The notes beneath the pieces were generated by a model, which was given only the letters and a program-made list of their open reading frames with translations, was not told where the DNA came from and did no database searches. Made by a program: the position numbers and the translations under genes. A stretch of 64,000 bases of DNA from Lichenicoccus sp965213775 (GTDB lineage Bacteria > Pseudomonadota > Alphaproteobacteria > Acetobacterales > Acetobacteraceae), in assembly GCA_965213775.1 (NCBI GenBank), contig CBDCAC010000001.1, positions 124,001 through 188,000 of the forward strand, read 5' to 3'. Shown here one piece after another: positions 61,258-64,000 of the stretch. The first letter of the stretch is position 1, and each line of letters starts with the position of its first letter.

Positions 61258-62589
61258 CGGGTCCAGCCGGAGCGGGTCGGGGGCAGCGCCCTGGCCTTCC
61301 GGCTCGGCAAGCTCCAGCAGCGCCGCGCCATCCCCCTGCGGGATCTCCACGTCCCGCAGCTTGCGCGCCACCACCCGGGTGCGGCGACGCGCCTCCTCGA
61401 TCGAGCTCGACATCGCCGAGGCATTCTTGCCCAGCTTCTCCAGCACGCCGTCCATCTTCAGCATCTCCTGACGGGTGGCGCCGAGCAGCTGGCTGATCAC
61501 CTCGGTCTTCTCCTCCAGCGCCAGGGTGACGTAGCCGAGATGGATCGTGCGCAGCAGGGCCGGGATCAGGCTCGGCCCCATCACCAGCACGCGCTGCACC
61601 CGTCCGATCTCGTCGATCAGGCCGGGGATGCGCGCGGCCTCGGCGTAGAGCCCGTCGGTCGGCAGGTAGAGCACGGCGAACTCGACGGTGACCGGGGGGA
61701 CGATGTACTTGCCGGCGATCTTGCGCGCCTCCAGCCGCAGCGTGGTCTCCAGCGCGCGACGCGCCGCGCGCTCGGCCTCGGCGTCGACCTGCTCGACCGC
61801 GGCGAGCAGGCGCTCGTAGGCCTCGACCGGGAACTTGGAGTCGATGGCGAGCAGCGGCCGCGCCTGGTTCGCGCCGGCGCCGCGCACCGGCATGCGGACC
61901 GCGAACTCCACCACCTCGCCGCTGCCGGCGGTGAGGCGGCAGTTGCTCTCGTAGGCGCCGGTGGGCAGCACGTCGTCGAGGATGGCGCGCAGCTGCGCCT
62001 CGCCCCAGCCGCCGCGGGTCTTGACGTTGGAGAACAGCCGCTTGAGGTCGCCGATCTGGGCGGTCATGGCGCTGACTTCGCCCATCGCCTTCTGCACCGC
62101 GCCGAACTGCTCCAGCACGCGCTGGAAGCTGGTCTGCATCTGCTTCTCGACCGCGGCGTGAAGCTGCTCGTTCACCGAGGCCTGGATCGCGCCGAGCCGG
62201 ATCGCCGACTGCTCGGACATCTCGCGCAGGGCGGTGGCGAGTGCGAGGCGCGATTCACCCTGCTCGCGGGCGATGACGGTGGTGAGCTGGCCCAGCCGCT
62301 CGCTCATGTCGTTGCGGTTCTGCTCGACGCGTCCGATCAGCACGCGCTCGATCTCGGCGAGCCGGCCGCGCGCGGTCTCGGCCTCGCCGAGCCGGGCCGA
62401 CTGATCGCGCTCGACCAGGAAGCCGAGACGTCGCAGCATCTCCGCCTGCTCGCGGGCTTCGGTCCGCATTTCGGGGTCGCGCAGCGCGCGCAGCACCAGC
62501 AGCGAGAGCACCAGGGCGGCGATCGCGGCCACCGCGGCGACGGCGGCGAGGAGGTCGAAAATTAGCGTCAAGGTTTCGCCTTTTGGCAA
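61240..62589 (-). CDS. rmuC: DNA recombination protein RmuC
   Basis: The 449-residue protein has one N-terminal membrane helix (about 8-35), a long coiled coil (about 36-165) and the RmuC nuclease-like domain with TRGGWGEAQLRAILDDVLP, LLAIDSKFPVEAYERLL and FAVLYLPTDGLYAEA. RmuC limits inversions at short inverted repeats; the domain is related to PD-(D/E)XK nucleases. Start ATG 62589 lies 66 bases from the divergent antitoxin gene. The C-terminal ~40 residues are a Pro/Glu-rich tail. Confidence 0.93.
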   Translation of the reverse strand: MPKGETLTLIFDLLAAVAAVAAIAALVLSLLVLRALRDPEMRTEAREQAEMLRRLGFLVERDQSARLGEAETARGRLAEIERVLIGRVEQNRNDMSERLGQLTTVIAREQGESRLALATALREMSEQSAIRLGAIQASVNEQLHAAVEKQMQTSFQRVLEQFGAVQKAMGEVSAMTAQIGDLKRLFSNVKTRGGWGEAQLRAILDDVLPTGAYESNCRLTAGSGEVVEFAVRMPVRGAGANQARPLLAIDSKFPVEAYERLLAAVEQVDAEAERAARRALETTLRLEARKIAGKYIVPPVTVEFAVLYLPTDGLYAEAARIPGLIDEIGRVQRVLVMGPSLIPALLRTIHLGYVTLALEEKTEVISQLLGATRQEMLKMDGVLEKLGKNASAMSSSIEEARRRTRVVARKLRDVEIPQGDGAALLELAEPEGQGAAPDPLRLDPLRAEP

Positions 62590-62601
62590 CTGAGACAGGT
62601 A

Positions 62602-62631
62602 TTGAAGTCATATGGCGATCCGGTGTATAGG
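62602..62631 (+). promoter_or_regulatory. sigma-70-type promoter of the RES/Xre pair
   Basis: TTGAAG (62602-62607), 18 bases, then TATAGG (62626-62631), 24 bases upstream of the antitoxin start. AGGAG at 62642-62646 is the ribosome site for ATG 62656. Confidence 0.5.
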
Positions 62632-62655
62632 CTCGCGCATCAGGAGCACTCTTCC

Positions 62656-63078
62656 ATGCCGTCAGCAGCAGCGATATCCCGACCGAGTGCCGACCCCGAA
62701 CCGGCGGTGCTCGACGTCAGCCAGCAGGAGGCGGCGGCGATGCTGCGCGCGGTGTTCCAGCTGTTCGCGCGCTGGCGTCTCGACGGCGCGCAGGCGCGGC
62801 GTCTGCTCGGCTCGCCGAGCGAGCGCACCTTCCAGCGCTGGAAGGGCGGCGAGGTGGCGTCGATCCCGCACGACACGGCGTGCCGGCTCGGCGACCTGAT
62901 GGGGATACACAAGGCGCTGCGCTACATGTTCGCCGAGCCGCAGCGCGGCTATGACTGGATACGCAGGCCCAGTGCGGCCTTCGGCGGCCGTTCCGCACTC
63001 GACCGCATGCTGCAGGGCAGACCATCGGACCTGTCGTCGCTGCGCGCCTACCTGGACGCCGAACGCGCCGCATGGTGA
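62656..63078 (+). CDS. Xre/MbcA/ParS-type antitoxin (DUF2384)
   Basis: The 140-residue protein has an N-terminal helical region (VSQQEAAAMLRAVFQLFARWRL) and a helix-turn-helix part ARRLLGSPSERTFQRWKGGEV. A C-terminal segment GIHKALRYMFAEPQRGYDWIRRP with GGRSALDRMLQG is the toxin-binding DUF2384 signature. It would neutralise the RES toxin next to it and repress their promoter. ATG 62656 has AGGAG nine bases upstream; a TTG at 62602 is also in frame but lies in the proposed promoter. Confidence 0.87.
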   Translation: MPSAAAISRPSADPEPAVLDVSQQEAAAMLRAVFQLFARWRLDGAQARRLLGSPSERTFQRWKGGEVASIPHDTACRLGDLMGIHKALRYMFAEPQRGYDWIRRPSAAFGGRSALDRMLQGRPSDLSSLRAYLDAERAAW

Positions 63079-63836
63079 GCGCCGCCGCGGCGGCCGGCGC
63101 CGGGGCTCCCGCTGCGGCGCCGCCTGCCCTCGAACCGTCCGCCGCGACGGCGCGGGTGCGCTGGAAGAGGTCGCACCGGATCATCCGCACCATCTACCCG
63201 CCGGTGCACCTGTTCGAGGACATCGCCGATCCGGCCGACTGGGAGCTGATCGCCCGGGCAGAGGCGCGCACCAATCCGCGCCTCCACGACCAGATCGGCA
63301 ATCTCGGGCTGGTGCCCTCGGCGCGGCGGGTCAACGGCCCGACGGCCACGCTGGTGATGGGCGCCTTCACCCACGCCTCGACGTCGCGGCCGAGCCGCTT
63401 CTCGGACGGCCGGTTCGGGCTGTGGTACTGCGGCGACCGCTTCGAGGTGGCGCTGGCGGAGACCGCCTATCATTTCGAGCGCTTCATGCGCGATACCGAC
63501 GAACCCGCGGCCGACGCCGATTTCCGCGAGCTGACCTGCGGCATCGGCGGCCTGCTGCACGACCTGCGCACGTCCGATCCCGAAGGATGCCTGGCGCCGG
63601 ACGACTGGGCGCCGGGACAGGCGCTGGGCCGGCGGGTGCGCGCCGAGGGGGCTGACGGGGTGATCTATCGCAGCGTGCGCACCGATGCCGGGCTCGCGGC
63701 CGGCCTGTTCTGGCCGAACTGCATCACGCTGCCGGTCGTGCAGGCGCGGCAGCTGCGCTATCGCTGGGACGGCAGCCGGATGACCGCCTGGTTCGAGCAC
63801 GGCACGCGGGACTGGATCGGCACCCAGCCGGCCTGA
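63072..63836 (+). CDS. RES-domain toxin (NAD+-degrading)
   Basis: The 254-residue protein contains the RES core: Arg109 in RFSDGRFGLWYCG, Glu130 in ALAETAYHFERF and Ser201 in VIYRSVRTDAG, the three residues that name the family. RES toxins degrade cellular NAD+. The gene starts seven bases inside the antitoxin gene, as usual for these pairs. An Ala-rich N-terminal extension (1-28) may mean that the true start is slightly later. Confidence 0.88.
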   Translation: MVSAAAAAGAGAPAAAPPALEPSAATARVRWKRSHRIIRTIYPPVHLFEDIADPADWELIARAEARTNPRLHDQIGNLGLVPSARRVNGPTATLVMGAFTHASTSRPSRFSDGRFGLWYCGDRFEVALAETAYHFERFMRDTDEPAADADFRELTCGIGGLLHDLRTSDPEGCLAPDDWAPGQALGRRVRAEGADGVIYRSVRTDAGLAAGLFWPNCITLPVVQARQLRYRWDGSRMTAWFEHGTRDWIGTQPA

Positions 63837-63857
63837 TCCGGCGGCCGCAAGAGCCGC

Positions 63858-64000
63858 TCAGTGCCGGATCAGCGCCGGGATCGGCACCGGGATCACGACC
63901 CTCGCGGAACTGCCATAGACCGGCACGCCCTTCTCCGGCGGCACCCGGCGCAGGTCGGCGTCGTCCAGCGCGAGGGGGCCGCTGAAGCCGGGCGGCAGCA
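63858..64000 (-). CDS. C-terminal part of an unidentified gene (cut by window edge)
   Basis: The minus strand has an open frame from the window edge to TGA at 63858, 46 residues ending YGSSARVVIPVPIPALIRH. Third-position GC is high and codon use matches the neighbours, suggesting a real gene. The fragment is too short to assign a family. It converges on the RES toxin gene with only 21 bases between the stops. Confidence 0.5.
   Translation of the reverse strand, partial: LPPGFSGPLALDDADLRRVPPEKGVPVYGSSARVVIPVPIPALIRH

Overview
The window is chromosomal DNA of very high GC content (roughly 70 % by eye). It looks like an alphaproteobacterium of the order Rhodospirillales, most likely family Acetobacteraceae. 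Supporting signs are a CcrM-type adenine methyltransferase next to rnhB, adk inside the spc operon after secY, a zinc-type adenylate kinase, and alphaproteobacterial N-termini on RpoA, RpoB and SecY. This placement is inferred from gene content; no 16S gene, tRNA, CRISPR array, insertion sequence or phage gene was seen.

1-8.5 kb is mixed metabolism and housekeeping: a truncated secreted esterase, a glyoxalase-fold protein coupled to an SGNH hydrolase, a chorismatase overlapping a 3-hydroxyisobutyryl-CoA hydrolase, ccrM-rnhB, a CsbD-like membrane protein and a DHA2 drug exporter. 8.5-21.2 kb holds a complete tripartite efflux operon (MdtA-like adaptor, two RND pumps, NodT-type outer-membrane factor) that ends in a secreted S9 peptidase; the junctions from the first pump onward overlap by four bases. 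21.3-28 kb carries a four-PAS hybrid histidine kinase coupled to a K+-channel-like protein, a group of small envelope or stress proteins (YidB, DUF1328, CsbD), and a transglutaminase whose second half has decayed.

28.1-57.7 kb, all on the minus strand apart from one lipoprotein, is the core expression cluster. In transcription order it reads rplK-rplA-rplJ-rplL-rpoB-rpoC, then rpsL-rpsG-tuf, then the full S10, spc and alpha operons to rplQ. Strong promoter-like sequences precede rplK, rpsL, secY and rpsM. A U-tailed terminator follows rpoC, and stable hairpins lie in the rplA-rplJ, rplL-rpoB and rplO-secY gaps. fusA is missing between rpsG and tuf, and secE-nusG are missing before rplK. A ~110 bp multi-hairpin repeat lies between rpoB and rpoC, and a second copy lies near 21.3 kb.

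57.7-64 kb is accessory: an orphan sugar-binding protein with an unusual GntR regulator carrying two winged helices, a SemiSWEET transporter, a DUF305 protein with a 30 bp tandem repeat, rmuC, a RES/Xre toxin-antitoxin pair, and a gene cut by the right edge.

The least expected signals are the covarying intergenic repeats, the frequent use of the rare Ile codon ATA before Arg CGC in highly expressed genes, the Ser/Thr/Gln-rich insert in one RND pump, and the tandem-winged-helix GntR protein. No wholly new multi-gene system could be demonstrated from sequence alone.
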